Shown in pieces: positions 25,826 through 36,100 of a stretch of DNA of 64,000 bases. The notes beneath the pieces are model-generated. The model was not told the DNA's origin. It made no database searches and saw only the letters and a list, made by a program, of their open reading frames with translations. Position numbers and translations under genes: made by a program. Source of the stretch: an uncultured Coriobacteriia bacterium (GTDB lineage: Bacteria > Actinomycetota > Coriobacteriia > Coriobacteriales > QAMH01); the NCBI GenBank assembly GCA_948466335.1, contig CAOKAE010000007.1, positions 20,008 through 84,007 of the forward strand. The letters are read 5' to 3'. Every line of letters begins with the position of its first letter. Within the stretch, counting starts at the first letter, position 1.

Positions 25826-28120
25826 ATGCTCGTCGCATCGGTCATAGTCGATGTAGCGGCGCGGGCGGTCGACAGGCCCTTCTTCTATCTCGTGCCATCG
25901 CAGCTCGCGGTGGATGTGCAGGTGGGTTGTGCGGTAAGCGTCGACTTCGGCAATCGTCCGGTCGTGGGCTACGTCATCGGCCTTTCCCAGATGGACGAAG
26001 ACGAGGTCGAGGCGTCCGTCGGCGAGCTCTCCAAGCTCAAGCCCCTGCTCGGCATCTTGTCACAACCGTACTTCGATGATGTGGCGGCGCGTCTCGCCAC
26101 GTGGATTTCGCACGAATACCTCTGCACCGTATCCGATGCCCTGCACCTGTTCACGCCGCCGGGGGGTTCTCCCAAGGTCAAACGCGTCGATGACGCGTGG
26201 GAGCTCGTGTTCGCCGGCGTCGGTCCGGTCGATGACCGCTGGGCCATCCCCACGGAGGCTGCCTCGTCGTTCGCTCCCGCGAAAAACGCCGTCAAGCAGC
26301 AGCGCGTTCTCGATGCGCTTTTCTGCGGAGGCATGCGCGTGGCCGAACTCGCCGCGATGCTCGGCAACGTGAATCCTACGCTCAAGGCTCTCGAGAAACG
26401 TGGCGTCATTCGCATCGAACATCGCAGACGCATACGCGACGCCATGCCCGCGGTCGCGGGCGCATGTGCGAACGTCGACGCCCTCACGCACGGCCAGCAA
26501 GAGGCCCTCGACGTCATTTGCGCGACCATCGCCGGGGATGCTCCCTCCAATGTCGTCGTGGTCGACGGCATTACCGGCTCGGGCAAGACCGAAGTGTACC
26601 TACGTGCCATCGAGGACGTGCTGCGTGCCGGCAAGTCCGCCATCGTGCTCGTTCCCGAAATCGCCCTCACGCCCCAGACGGTCGGAAGGTTCAGGGCACG
26701 TTTTCCCGACGACGTCGCCGTCCTGCATTCGCGGCTTTCGACGGGCGAGCGCTTCGACCAATGGGACCTCGTGCGCCAAGGCGAGGTACATGTCGTCGTC
26801 GGGACGCGCAGTGCGCTCTTTGCTCCCGTGCGCGACCTTGGCCTCGTCATCATCGACGAGGAGCATGACTCCTCCTACAAGCAGGACAACGCGCCGCGCT
26901 ACGATGCGCGCGTCGTCGCCTACGAGCTCACGCGCATGCGCGATGCGGCGCTCGTGTTGGGCTCTGCCACGCCGAGCATCGACACGCTTGCCTCATGCGA
27001 AGGCGGTGTGCTTGGTGAGCGGGCTTGGCAACACGTGCTGCTTCCCGAACGCCCGAGCGGCCAGCCCTTGCCCGACGTGCAGATCGTCGACATGGCCGCG
27101 GAGTTCAAGGGCGGCTCGCGTTCCATGTTCTCCCGCGCGCTCGTCGATGCGCTGCTCGGTGTGCACGAACGCGGCGAGAAGGCCGTGCTCCTGCTCAACA
27201 GGCGCGGCTTTGCCTCGTTCGTGCTCTGTCGCGAATGCGGATTCGTACCCGAGTGCCCCCATTGCTCGACCTCGCTCACCTTCCACGAGCGCAACGGCAC
27301 GCTCGTCTGCCATCATTGCGATTACGTCGAGCCCATGCCCGCCACCTGTCCGCAGTGCAATAGTCCCTACCTGCGCAAGTTTGGTGCGGGGACCGAGCGC
27401 GTCGAGGCCGAGTTGCGCCAGATCGTGCCCGGGGACATGCCCATCATCCGCATGGATGCCGACACGACGAAGGCCAAGGGCGCTCACGAGCGTCTGCTCG
27501 AGGAGTTTTCCGCGGCCCGCGGTGGCATCTTGCTCGGCACTCAGATGATTGCGAAGGGACTCGACTTTCCCGATGTCACGCTCGTCGGCGTCATCAATGC
27601 CGACACGACGCTCAAGCTTCCGGATTTCCGCGCGCCCGAGCGCACCTTCCAGTTGCTCGAGCAAGTGAGTGGACGCGCGGGACGTGCAGAGAAGCCCGGC
27701 CACGTCATCGTGCAGACCTACTGGCCCGAGCATCCCGCCATACGCGCCGCTGCCGCCCATGACCGCGACCTCTTCCTCGAAACCGAGCTTCCCTCCCGTG
27801 ACGAGCTCGGCTATCCGCCCTACGTGCGCCTCGTGAACGTGCTCGCCTGGGGTCAAGACGAGCGGGCGGTGCGCCAGGTCATCACCGAGGTCACGCTCGC
27901 CATCAACTCGTCGATGATTTCGGCAGGGCATGAGTGGGAGGTGCTCGGCCCGGCACCGTGTTTGCTCTCGCGCCTGCGTGGGCTGTACCGCTGGCATACG
28001 CTTATCAAGGCACCTATCGGGGCAGACGTCTCGGCGGTCATCGAACCCGTCCTCAAGGCACGTAAGGCAAGCGATCAAGTTCGCATTGCTATCGATGTCG
28101 ATCCAGATAATCTCTTTTAA
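25826..28120 (+). CDS. priA: Primosomal replication helicase PriA
   Basis: 3'-5' helicase that restarts stalled replication forks. 764 residues. The N-terminal 3'-DNA-binding part is MLVASVIVDVAARAVDRPFF. The helicase core has Walker A VDGITGSGKTEVYL, the DEEH box LVIIDEEHDSSYKQ and QVSGRAGRAEKPG. Between them the paired zinc sites read CRECGFVPECPHCSTSLTFH, CHHCDYVEPMPATC and CPQC. ATG 25826 follows the metK stop by eight bases and fits the family start; the frame further upstream belongs to metK DNA. Confidence 0.95.
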   Translation: MLVASVIVDVAARAVDRPFFYLVPSQLAVDVQVGCAVSVDFGNRPVVGYVIGLSQMDEDEVEASVGELSKLKPLLGILSQPYFDDVAARLATWISHEYLCTVSDALHLFTPPGGSPKVKRVDDAWELVFAGVGPVDDRWAIPTEAASSFAPAKNAVKQQRVLDALFCGGMRVAELAAMLGNVNPTLKALEKRGVIRIEHRRRIRDAMPAVAGACANVDALTHGQQEALDVICATIAGDAPSNVVVVDGITGSGKTEVYLRAIEDVLRAGKSAIVLVPEIALTPQTVGRFRARFPDDVAVLHSRLSTGERFDQWDLVRQGEVHVVVGTRSALFAPVRDLGLVIIDEEHDSSYKQDNAPRYDARVVAYELTRMRDAALVLGSATPSIDTLASCEGGVLGERAWQHVLLPERPSGQPLPDVQIVDMAAEFKGGSRSMFSRALVDALLGVHERGEKAVLLLNRRGFASFVLCRECGFVPECPHCSTSLTFHERNGTLVCHHCDYVEPMPATCPQCNSPYLRKFGAGTERVEAELRQIVPGDMPIIRMDADTTKAKGAHERLLEEFSAARGGILLGTQMIAKGLDFPDVTLVGVINADTTLKLPDFRAPERTFQLLEQVSGRAGRAEKPGHVIVQTYWPEHPAIRAAAAHDRDLFLETELPSRDELGYPPYVRLVNVLAWGQDERAVRQVITEVTLAINSSMISAGHEWEVLGPAPCLLSRLRGLYRWHTLIKAPIGADVSAVIEPVLKARKASDQVRIAIDVDPDNLF

Positions 28121-28179
28121 CCATCAACCTGTTCAACGCGAAGCGCGGGGCAAGCATTCTTGGACGTTTGCCCCGTTTG

Positions 28180-28289
28180 ATGTGTGCAGGCAAGCTGCGA
28201 AGCGGAGGTCCAAGGGAGCGCGCCGTAAGGACCGCGAAGCGGCCCGTCGGGAAGCGACCGTCGGAGCAAAGCAGCTTGCCTGCACACAT
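28180..28289. repeat. 110-bp palindromic element between priA and rplS
   Basis: Outer arms 28180-28198 and 28271-28289 are a perfect 19-bp inverted repeat. The 72-base interior is GC-rich and carries smaller repeats (GGTCC with GGACC, and two GCGAAGCGG copies). It resembles the element at 17428-17595 in plan but not in sequence. There is no T-run of terminator type. It lies in a 298-base gap that has no gene. Confidence 0.75.
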
Positions 28290-28418
28290 ATTGTGAGGCA
28301 TGGGAAAAAATCATTGCCCCGTGCTTCGCGTTGCTGTATCCTTTCTCCTCGCGTCGTTTCCTCCGTGAGGACAAGCCTGCACGTGAAACGAATGGCACGA
28401 TAAGAAAAGGAACAGGCA

Positions 28419-28760
28419 ATGGACTACATCCGCGCAATCGAGCAGCAGCAGATCAAGGAGATTCCCGAGTTCTTCCCCGGATCTCACGTCAAGGTTCACT
28501 ATCGCATCAAAGAGGGTAATCGCGAGCGCATCCAGGTGTTCGAGGGCGACGTGATTCGTCGTCACGGCTCCTCCAACCGCGAGACCTTCACCGTCCGCAA
28601 GGTCTCCTTCGGCGTGGGCGTCGAGCGTACCTTCCCCGTGCATTCCCCCAAGATCGAGAAGATCGAGGTCGTGCGTCACGGTGCCGTGCGCCGCGCCAAG
28701 CTCTACTACCTGCGCGACAAGGTCGGCAAGGCCGCCCGTCTGCGCGAAAAGGGCTTCTAA
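28419..28760 (+). CDS. rplS: 50S ribosomal protein L19
   Basis: Large-subunit protein at the 30S-50S interface. 113 residues, normal size. The signature is [20 protein letters not shown], then [20 protein letters not shown], and the C terminus [19 protein letters not shown] is typical. AAAGGA precedes ATG 28419. rnhB follows. Confidence 0.97.
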   Translation: MDYIRAIEQQQIKEIPEFFPGSHVKVHYRIKEGNRERIQVFEGDVIRRHGSSNRETFTVRKVSFGVGVERTFPVHSPKIEKIEVVRHGAVRRAKLYYLRDKVGKAARLREKGF

Positions 28761-28826
28761 ATCGGCCTCACCAAGAAAGAACGCGAAGAGCTCCGCAGGG
28801 TACATACCGCGGAGCTCTATTCGTTT

Positions 28827-29444
28827 ATGCGCGAGATCGTGCCCGAGGGCATCGTCGTCGGCATCGACGAGGTGGGCAGGGGAGCACTTGCCGGTCCGCT
28901 CATGACCGCCTGCGTCGCCTTGCCAGACGAGCCGCAGGTCATCGGGCTCGACGACTCGAAGAAACTCTCGCCCAAGCGCCGTGCCGAGCTGGCCGCGCAG
29001 ATCGAAGAGACGGCTCTCGGCATCGGCATCGGGCATGTCGGGCCGGCAGAAATCGACGCCTGCGGCATGGCGGCATCCCTGCGCGTCGCGATGTCGCGAG
29101 CGCTCGAGGCCTGCAGGATCGACCTCGCCGCGCGGGGAAACGACGGTGCCATCGCCGGCGTGCTCATCGATGGCAATCCCGTGCACGTGCACGAGCATGA
29201 GGTGTGCGTCGTCAAGGGGGATGGCAAGCTCGCGTGCATTGCCGCGGCGAGCATCGTCGCCAAGGTCGCCCGCGACAACCTGATGGTCGAGCTCGCGCGG
29301 GAGTATCCGTCCTATGGATTCGAGAGCAACAAGGGCTATGGATCGGCAGCGCATATCGCCGCTCTCAAGGAGCGAGGTGCAAGCGACGTGCACCGTCGGA
29401 GCTTCCTCGGCAACATACTCGCCGAACAACAAACTCTGTTGTAG
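28827..29444 (+). CDS. rnhB: Ribonuclease HII
   Basis: Cleaves RNA in RNA-DNA hybrids, including misinserted ribonucleotides. 205 residues from ATG 28827. The catalytic carboxylates are in GIDEVGRGALAGPL (Asp and Glu), VIGLDDSKKLS, AGVLIDGNPVHVHE and AASIVAKVARDN. In-frame coding-like sequence (LTKKEREELRRVHTAELYSF) extends 22 codons upstream to the L19 stop without any ATG, GTG or TTG, so the real start may be a rare ATC at 28761 with AAAAGGG upstream. The L19 stop is in the same frame. Confidence 0.9.
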   Translation: MREIVPEGIVVGIDEVGRGALAGPLMTACVALPDEPQVIGLDDSKKLSPKRRAELAAQIEETALGIGIGHVGPAEIDACGMAASLRVAMSRALEACRIDLAARGNDGAIAGVLIDGNPVHVHEHEVCVVKGDGKLACIAAASIVAKVARDNLMVELAREYPSYGFESNKGYGSAAHIAALKERGASDVHRRSFLGNILAEQQTLL

Positions 29445-29447
29445 AAT
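29442..29447 (+). promoter_or_regulatory. -10 element TAGAAT before secD
   Basis: GTAGAATGAC at the end of rnhB, about 96 bases before the secD start. Same hexamer as before yebC, scpA and the cyclophilin gene. Confidence 0.35.
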
Positions 29448-29542
29448 GACAGGTCATGCGCGTGCGAAACGTGCGCTTTGCGCACGCCCACGTGCCTATA
29501 CGTGAACAGAGAAAACTTGCAAGCAACGTACAGGAGTTCTTA

Positions 29543-31372
29543 ATGGCGCAACGCAAGTCGTCTGGAAGCGGCTCGGGCAAGAAGGCCGAGTCGGACAGCG
29601 AGAAGAAGAAACGCGCGAAGGAGCGCGAGAAGGCCGCCAAGCAGCGAGCCAAGGACCGGGCAAGGCAGGAGAAGGACGCCGAGCGTTACCGCAAGGCAGC
29701 CGAGGCCGCACGCAAGCGTGCCGCTGACGAGCGCGCCAAACGCGCGGCCCAGGAAAACGATCCTGTCTACCAGGAGAAGAAGCGCAAGGAGGCTGAGAGG
29801 CTCAAGGAGCGCGGCAAGCGCGAGATGGAACGCCAGCGCAAACGCTCGGACCGCCGCGCCGCCGCCGCGGCGCGTTCCAAGGCCCGGGTCGACGAGCGCG
29901 ACGCCCAGAAGTCCGGCGGCATATCGAGCGTCGAGCGCAAACGTCGCCAACGCGAGTACGCCGACCTCGAGCGTCGCCAGGCGCTTGCGAAGCAGAAGAA
30001 GGGCAACGCGCCCAAGTCCAGGCGCAACAGCAAGAGCCTCGCATGCCTCGTGCTCATCATCATTCTCACCATAGCCTCGGCCATCGCACTGTATCCGCCA
30101 CAGGACAAGATCACCATGGGCCTCGACATCCAGGGCGGCGTCTCGGTCAACCTCAAGGCGACGACGGCGGATGGGTCGCCCATCACCGCCGAGCAGATGG
30201 AGCAGACGCAGAAGGTCATCTCCAATCGCGTCAACGCATCCGGTGCCGCTGCCGCGACCATCCAGCAGCAGGGAAGCGACGCGTTCCTCGTCCAGGTTCC
30301 CGGTGCAGCCGAAAACTCCCAGGCCATCCTCGATACCCTGAGCAGCCAGGGCGTCCTTGAGTTCGTGAACGTCGAGACCATCACCGACGAGACGGTCCGC
30401 AACTACATCAAGCAGGGCCTCACGGGCATGAACCTCAAGAAGGAAGGCGTCGCGTACACGCCGTTCATGACGGGCGAGAACGTCGAGAACGTCACGGTCG
30501 ACCGCCCGCAGGCATCGGCCGAATACGCCGTCAACCTGCAGCTTGACGCTACGGGCACCACCGAGTTCGCCACGGTCACGCGCGAGCTCGTGAGCACGAA
30601 GGGCCAGATTGCCATCCTACTCGACGGTGTCGTCGAGTCGGCCCCGGCAGTGCAGTCCGCCATCACCAACGGTCAGGTGCAGATCACGGGCAACTACACC
30701 GTCGAGGAGGCAAACGCCCTCAAGACCATCATCGACTCCGGCTCGCTGCCGGTGTCCCTCTCCATCGAGCAGGCCTCCACGGTCGGCCCGACGCTCGGCC
30801 AGCAGGCCCTGTGGTCGGGCATACTCGCCGCCCTCATCGGCATCGCGCTCGTCATCGTGTGGCTGCTCGTCTTCTACAAGGGGCTTGGCTTGTTGCCCGC
30901 CGCCTCGATTTTCCTCATGTCCGTTGTCTACCTCGGCTTGCTTGCCTTGCTCTCGCAGGTGGGCTGGTTCTCGCTCACCTTGCCGGGCATCGCGGGCATC
31001 ATCGTCAACATCGGCATGTCGGCCGACTCCTCCATCCTCATCATGGAATGCTTCCACGAGCAGATACGCGAGGGCAAGTCGGTCAAGACGGCTGCTACAG
31101 CCGGCGTCAAGGAAGGCATCTTCACCTCGCTCGACGCCGACGTGGTTACGCTCGTCTCGGCGCTCATCCTCTACTTCTTCGCCATGGGCGACGTACGTGG
31201 CTTCGGCCTCACCCTTGCCCTCGGCATCATCTGCGACCTCGTCGTCATGGCGCTGTTCAGCGGTCCCATCATGCGTGTCCTTGGCCCGCGCGTCATCGAT
31301 CGCCATCCCGCGTTCTGGGGTATCGTCGATGACGTCAACGAGGGCGAATACATCGCGAAGGAGGCGGTGTAA
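29543..31372 (+). CDS. secD: Protein translocase subunit SecD with basic N-terminal tail
   Basis: Membrane partner of SecYEG that uses the proton motive force to pull proteins across. 609 residues. The conserved part begins after residue 165: TM1 SLACLVLIIILTIASAIAL, then MGLDIQGGVSVNLKATT, the periplasmic P1 region, and six-segment membrane part with GMSADSSILIMECFHEQIRE. Residues 1-165 are an extra cytosolic tail, almost all Lys, Arg, Glu and Ala in coiled-coil pattern, absent from usual SecD proteins. AGGAG lies seven bases before ATG 29543; the longer frame from 29456 lacks a ribosome site. secF follows with no gap. Confidence 0.93.
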   Translation: MAQRKSSGSGSGKKAESDSEKKKRAKEREKAAKQRAKDRARQEKDAERYRKAAEAARKRAADERAKRAAQENDPVYQEKKRKEAERLKERGKREMERQRKRSDRRAAAAARSKARVDERDAQKSGGISSVERKRRQREYADLERRQALAKQKKGNAPKSRRNSKSLACLVLIIILTIASAIALYPPQDKITMGLDIQGGVSVNLKATTADGSPITAEQMEQTQKVISNRVNASGAAAATIQQQGSDAFLVQVPGAAENSQAILDTLSSQGVLEFVNVETITDETVRNYIKQGLTGMNLKKEGVAYTPFMTGENVENVTVDRPQASAEYAVNLQLDATGTTEFATVTRELVSTKGQIAILLDGVVESAPAVQSAITNGQVQITGNYTVEEANALKTIIDSGSLPVSLSIEQASTVGPTLGQQALWSGILAALIGIALVIVWLLVFYKGLGLLPAASIFLMSVVYLGLLALLSQVGWFSLTLPGIAGIIVNIGMSADSSILIMECFHEQIREGKSVKTAATAGVKEGIFTSLDADVVTLVSALILYFFAMGDVRGFGLTLALGIICDLVVMALFSGPIMRVLGPRVIDRHPAFWGIVDDVNEGEYIAKEAV

Positions 31373-33013
31373 ATGTACTCGTTGAGACCCCATACCAAAT
31401 TCGATTTCGTCAGGCTCTGGAAGTACGGCTTTAGGCTCTCGGGCGTGCTCATCGCCCTGGCCATCGTCGGCTTCATCGTGAGCACGGTGCTTACGGGCGC
31501 CCCGCTCACGCTTGGCACCGAGTTCTCGGGTGGTACCTCCATCCAGATCAACAATGCCGGTGACGTCACCGAAGACCAGATAAAAGATGCGTTTGCCACG
31601 GCGGCAAGCGAACTTGGCTACGAGACGCAGATCTCGTCGATCCAGGCCGCCGCCGACATGACGGGTGGCAACGGATACATCGTCAAGACCACCGACACCG
31701 TGTCCACCAACGCGAGCGAGATCATGGGCCACGTCGAGCAGGCCCTCGGTCTGGACGAGAACACCGTCGAGATCGAGACCATCGGCGCGAGCTGGGGCGC
31801 CTCGGTCATCTGGAGCTCGATACTGGCGTTCTTCCTCTCGTGTCTCGGCATCCTCGCCGTCATCGCCATCCGCTACCGCGAGCCGCGCATGGGCGTCGTC
31901 GCCCTCATCTGCCTGTTCCACGACATGATCGTCGTGCTCGGCATCTACGCCTGGGCGGGCCTCTTCTTCCACATGGAGATTACCTCCGACGTTATCGCAG
32001 CCCTGCTCGCCATCATCGGCTATTCGCTCTACGATACCGTCGTCGTATTCCACCGCATCTCCAAGAACGCGTCGCCGCAGATGAAGTGCAGTCTGCTCAC
32101 CTGCGCGAACAGGTCGCTCAACGAGGTCATCGTCCGTACCATCAACACCTCGATCACCTCTGTCATCCCCGTCGTGTTCATGCTCATCATCGGTACCGAC
32201 ACCCTCGTCGACTTCGCCTTCGCGATGTTCTGCGGCATGGTGGTCGGCGTCTACTCGACGCTTGCCATCTCGGCGCCCATCTACAGCAAATGGAAGGCCA
32301 AGGAACCGGCCTATGCGCGCCTCGAGTCCAAGTACCCCTACGAGGTCGTCCAGTCTCCCTTCACCAAGCAGATGATGATCGAGGCCCGCAAGGAGACCTC
32401 CGTCAAGCTCAAGGAGGAGAAGGAGGAGCGCCGTCAGGCCAAGGAAGCCGAGCGTGCCGAACAGGCTAAGATCAAGGCCGAGGAGAAGGAGGCCCTGCGC
32501 GAGGCCGCCAAGGGCGAGCACGATGCTGCGAAGAAGGCCAAGCAGAAGGCCGAGGAGGCCCGCGAAGAGGCCAAGCAGGCCGAGCGGGATGCCGAAGCCG
32601 CCATTGACGAGGAGTTCGAGCCGGACAAGGCCGCCGTCGAGCTCGAGCTCGTCGAGGAAGCCCCGCAGACCGAGGAGGCCGCTGCCGTCGAAGAGGGTGC
32701 ACAGGCCGAGCGGGTCCAGGAGGCCGAGCAGGTCGAGCAAGTTGATGAGCCCGGGCAAGCCGGAGAGTCCGAAGAGGCGGCTGCCGTCTCTGACGAGCAA
32801 CAGGTCGCTCAGGACCTCGAGGAAAAGCCCGTTTCCGTAGATGAACCCGCAGCAGTAAACGACGTCGACGCGGCCGTGGAGACAAGCCACGGGAGCGGGA
32901 AGTATTCCGCCGAGAAACGCGATGGCCATGACGATGTCGTCACCACGACGACCAGTTTCTCGTACGGGTACGTCTCGAACGCGGACGATTCCACGGACAA
33001 GGATGACGAATAG
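31373..33013 (+). CDS. secF: Protein translocase subunit SecF with acidic C-terminal tail
   Basis: Second component of SecDF. 546 residues, where 300-320 is usual. The membrane core opens with FDFVRLWKYGFRLSGVLIAL and contains GTEFSGGTSIQI and YSLYDTVVVFHRISKN. From about residue 307 a 240-residue cytosolic tail follows: first a Lys/Glu/Ala coiled coil (KLKEEKEERRQAKEAERAEQ), then a Glu/Val/Ala-rich acidic part. It starts directly after the secD stop, with GGAGG near the end of secD. The tail of SecD is basic and this one acidic, so contact between them is possible (inference). Confidence 0.93.
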   Translation: MYSLRPHTKFDFVRLWKYGFRLSGVLIALAIVGFIVSTVLTGAPLTLGTEFSGGTSIQINNAGDVTEDQIKDAFATAASELGYETQISSIQAAADMTGGNGYIVKTTDTVSTNASEIMGHVEQALGLDENTVEIETIGASWGASVIWSSILAFFLSCLGILAVIAIRYREPRMGVVALICLFHDMIVVLGIYAWAGLFFHMEITSDVIAALLAIIGYSLYDTVVVFHRISKNASPQMKCSLLTCANRSLNEVIVRTINTSITSVIPVVFMLIIGTDTLVDFAFAMFCGMVVGVYSTLAISAPIYSKWKAKEPAYARLESKYPYEVVQSPFTKQMMIEARKETSVKLKEEKEERRQAKEAERAEQAKIKAEEKEALREAAKGEHDAAKKAKQKAEEAREEAKQAERDAEAAIDEEFEPDKAAVELELVEEAPQTEEAAAVEEGAQAERVQEAEQVEQVDEPGQAGESEEAAAVSDEQQVAQDLEEKPVSVDEPAAVNDVDAAVETSHGSGKYSAEKRDGHDDVVTTTTSFSYGYVSNADDSTDKDDE

Positions 33014-33020
33014 CCGCATG

Positions 33021-33043
33021 ACGGGCCGCCTCGAGCGGCCCGT
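33021..33043 (+). terminator. Terminator hairpin after secF
   Basis: Stem ACGGGCCGC with GCGGCCCGT around a five-base loop, followed by TTCCTCT. Eight bases after the secF stop. Confidence 0.65.
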
Positions 33044-33097
33044 TTCCTCTGGCGCGTGACACATTCGACTGGGCAACTTGTCATGCGTCAGAGGAAA
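33043..33097. repeat. Inverted repeat between secF and the RecJ fusion gene
   Basis: Arms 33043-33061 and 33079-33097 (19 bases) pair at 17 positions around a 17-base centre. The left arm overlaps the end of the secF terminator. It is smaller than the other palindromes and may belong to the promoter of the next gene. Confidence 0.5.
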
Positions 33098-33128
33098 CCA
33101 TGTCTCAGCTTTGTGCAACAATCTTGCC

Positions 33129-36100
33129 ATGAACGCCACTGACAAACATACCACCCTGCTTGTCGAGCCCGTTGACGAGGCGCGGGTAAACGATGTCTCC
33201 GCAGCCTGCAGGCTCGGCTCGCTCGTCTCCCGCGTACTCGTGGCTCGGGGCATCGATACGCCGGCAGCCGTCCGCGAGTTCCTGTCACCCTCCCTCGAGC
33301 GTGATTGGGTCGACCCGGCGCTCGTTCCCGGTTTGGCGCAGGTCGCCGACAGCCTGCAAGCGGCCATCGAGGGCGGCAAACGCATACTCGTCTTCGGGGA
33401 TTTCGACGTGGACGGCATTACGGCGACGGCCATTTCCGTGCGGGCGCTTCATGCGCTTGGCGCACGTGCGTGGGGCCTCATTCCGCATCGTTACGAAGAG
33501 GGATATGCGCTTTCGGAAGCCGCGATCGAACGCGCCATGGTCTACGAGCCAGACCTCATCATGACCGTCGATTGCGGTATCTCCTGCGCAAAGGAGGTCG
33601 AGGGCCTTCTCGAACGCGGCATTGAGGTGTGCATTACCGATCACCACGAACCGGGCGATGCGGTTCCCGTCGGAGTGCCCGTGGCCGATCCCAAGCTCGA
33701 TCCGGACTGTCCCTCGCGTGACCTTGCCGGTGCCGGTGTCGCGCTCAAGCTCTTCTGCCTGCTGGGGGCGCGCATGGGCAAGCCCGATCTTTGGCTCGAG
33801 CTCACCGACCTCGCCGCCCTCGGCACCATCGCCGATCTCATGCCGCTCGTGGGCGAAAACCGCTCCCTGGTCGCCCATGGGCTCGCACGCATGCGCAACG
33901 TCACCCGCGTCGGCTTGCTGGCGCTTGCCACCGTCTGCGGTGTCGAGCCCGACGCCATCACCGCGACGCGCCTGTCCTTCTCGCTCATCCCCCGCCTCCA
34001 TGCCGCGGGTCGCATGCAGGAGGCGACCATCGCCTATGACCTTCTCATGTGTGACGATCTTGACCAGGCGCAGAAGATCGCGACACAGCTCGAGGAGATA
34101 AACGACCTGCGTCGCCAGACGGAAGTCGAGCTTAACGCCCAGGTCGAGGAGCAACTTGCGGGCGTCGATACCGACGCCCCCATCATCGTGGCCGCCGGGG
34201 AGGGTTGGCACGAGGGCGTGAAGGGCATCGTCGCATCCCGTATCGCGCGGGCGAAGAAGAAGCCGGTCATCATCTTCTCGGTCGAAGACGGACAGGCACG
34301 GGGGTCGGGGCGCACCTACGGCGACATCAACCTGTTCGAGCTTGCCGGTTCGTGCTCGGATCTTTTCGAGAAGTTCGGCGGGCATGCCGCCGCCATCGGC
34401 ATCACGCTTCCCGTCGACAAGCTCGACGAGCTCAGGGAACGCCTTTGCACCCAGGTGCTCGAGTTGCGCCGCGAGGCATCTGTCACCGGCGTGCACGTCG
34501 ACGCCATCGCACGCGTCGAGGAATGCACGGTCGAGCAGTTCGGCGAGCTCGAAATGCTACAGCCCTGCGGTAACGGCAACCCCACGCCGCTTCTGGCCCT
34601 TCACGGCGTCTTTCTCGAAGACCGGGGCGTCGTCGGCAAGCAGGCCAACCATTTCAGGTTCAACGCGAGCGATGGCGTCGCGCAGGTGCCGGGCATCTAC
34701 TTCGGGCCGGAGAACCTACCCGACCTCGTCGACTGCACGACGATATGCGATGTGGTCTTCGAGCCCATCGTCGACGAGTATCGTGGTCGCAAGACTCCCA
34801 AGCTCATGACCAAGAACATACTCCTCGACCATGAGCCTGCCCCGCAGACGAAGATGGCCACGCGCATCGACGAGCTCTTCTCGTTACAAGACGAGATTTG
34901 CGAGACGGGAGATTACGCCGGCATCACGCAAGTGCCTCGTTTCAACACCAAGGTCGTGGGCGTCACCTACGAGAACCGCCAGGACGTGCTCAGCGGGCTT
35001 GAGGCGGGTGTCGAGCTTGCCCTCAAACGCGACGCGGCCAACGAATACGACGCCAACGCCATTGCCGTCACCTTGCTCGACGGCACCCAGATCGGCTATC
35101 TCAACAAGCACCTCGCCAAGCAGCTTGCTCCCGTCATGGACTCTGGCGTTGCCTACGATGCAGCAGTCAGTGCCGTAACGGGTGGTCCTACAGGCGGACA
35201 GGCCGATACACGCATGCCCGGTCCCCTGGGCGTGCGCGACCCAGGGGTGGTCGACCGCAGCTACGGCGTTAACATCGTCGTGCGCCGCGTCGACCTCGAC
35301 ATGCAAAACCCGGAGACGGATGAACGGGAGACGCGACGTGCGCTTGATGAGGCGAAGTCCCGTTGGCAGCAGGTGCCCGCAGCCGAGCTCGATGATGCCC
35401 TGCGCACGGCGTTCATTGGCGAGCATGCCCTGCATGAGGCGCAGGTGCGGGCCCTGGACGCGCTTGGGCGCGGACGCAACACGTTGGCCATCATGGCAAC
35501 GGGCCGGGGCAAGTCGCTCATCTTCCACTTGCATGCGGCACGCATGGCGTTGCGCGAGGGCAAGGCGTGCGTCTTCATCTACCCGTTGCGTGCCCTCGTC
35601 GCCGACCAGGCCTTTCATCTGCAGGAGACCTTCGCGCAATTTGGCCTTGTTGTCTCCGTCTTGACGGGCGAGAGTTCGGAGGAGACACGCAAAGAAGTCT
35701 ACGATGGTCTGGCAGACGGCAGCGTCAACTGCGTGCTCACCACGCCGGAGTTCCTTTCCATCCACGCGGAGCGCTTTGCGCGGTCCGGTCGCGTCGGGTT
35801 CGTCGTCGTGGACGAGGCGCATCATGTCGCCCTGGCCCGTGTGGGTAACCGCAGCGCCTACGCGAGCCTTGACGTCACACTCGCCACGCTCGGCAACCCC
35901 CTCGTCCTCGCGGTCACGGCAACCGCCGGTACGCAGGAAACGCAGGTTATACGCTCGACCCTCTCCATCGAAGAGCTCGTGCTCGACCCGACGGTGCGCG
36001 AGAACCTCTCCATCGACGACCATCGCGACATCCGCAATCGCGAGCAGTACCTTGCGGGAATAGTCGCGAGTGGCGAGAAGTGCGTCGTGTACGTCAATTC

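Noticed and set aside
30617..33433. 938-codon open frame on the minus strand
   Set aside because: Antisense of secD/secF; the leucine-rich stretch mirrors the Lys/Glu/Ala coiled coil of SecF.
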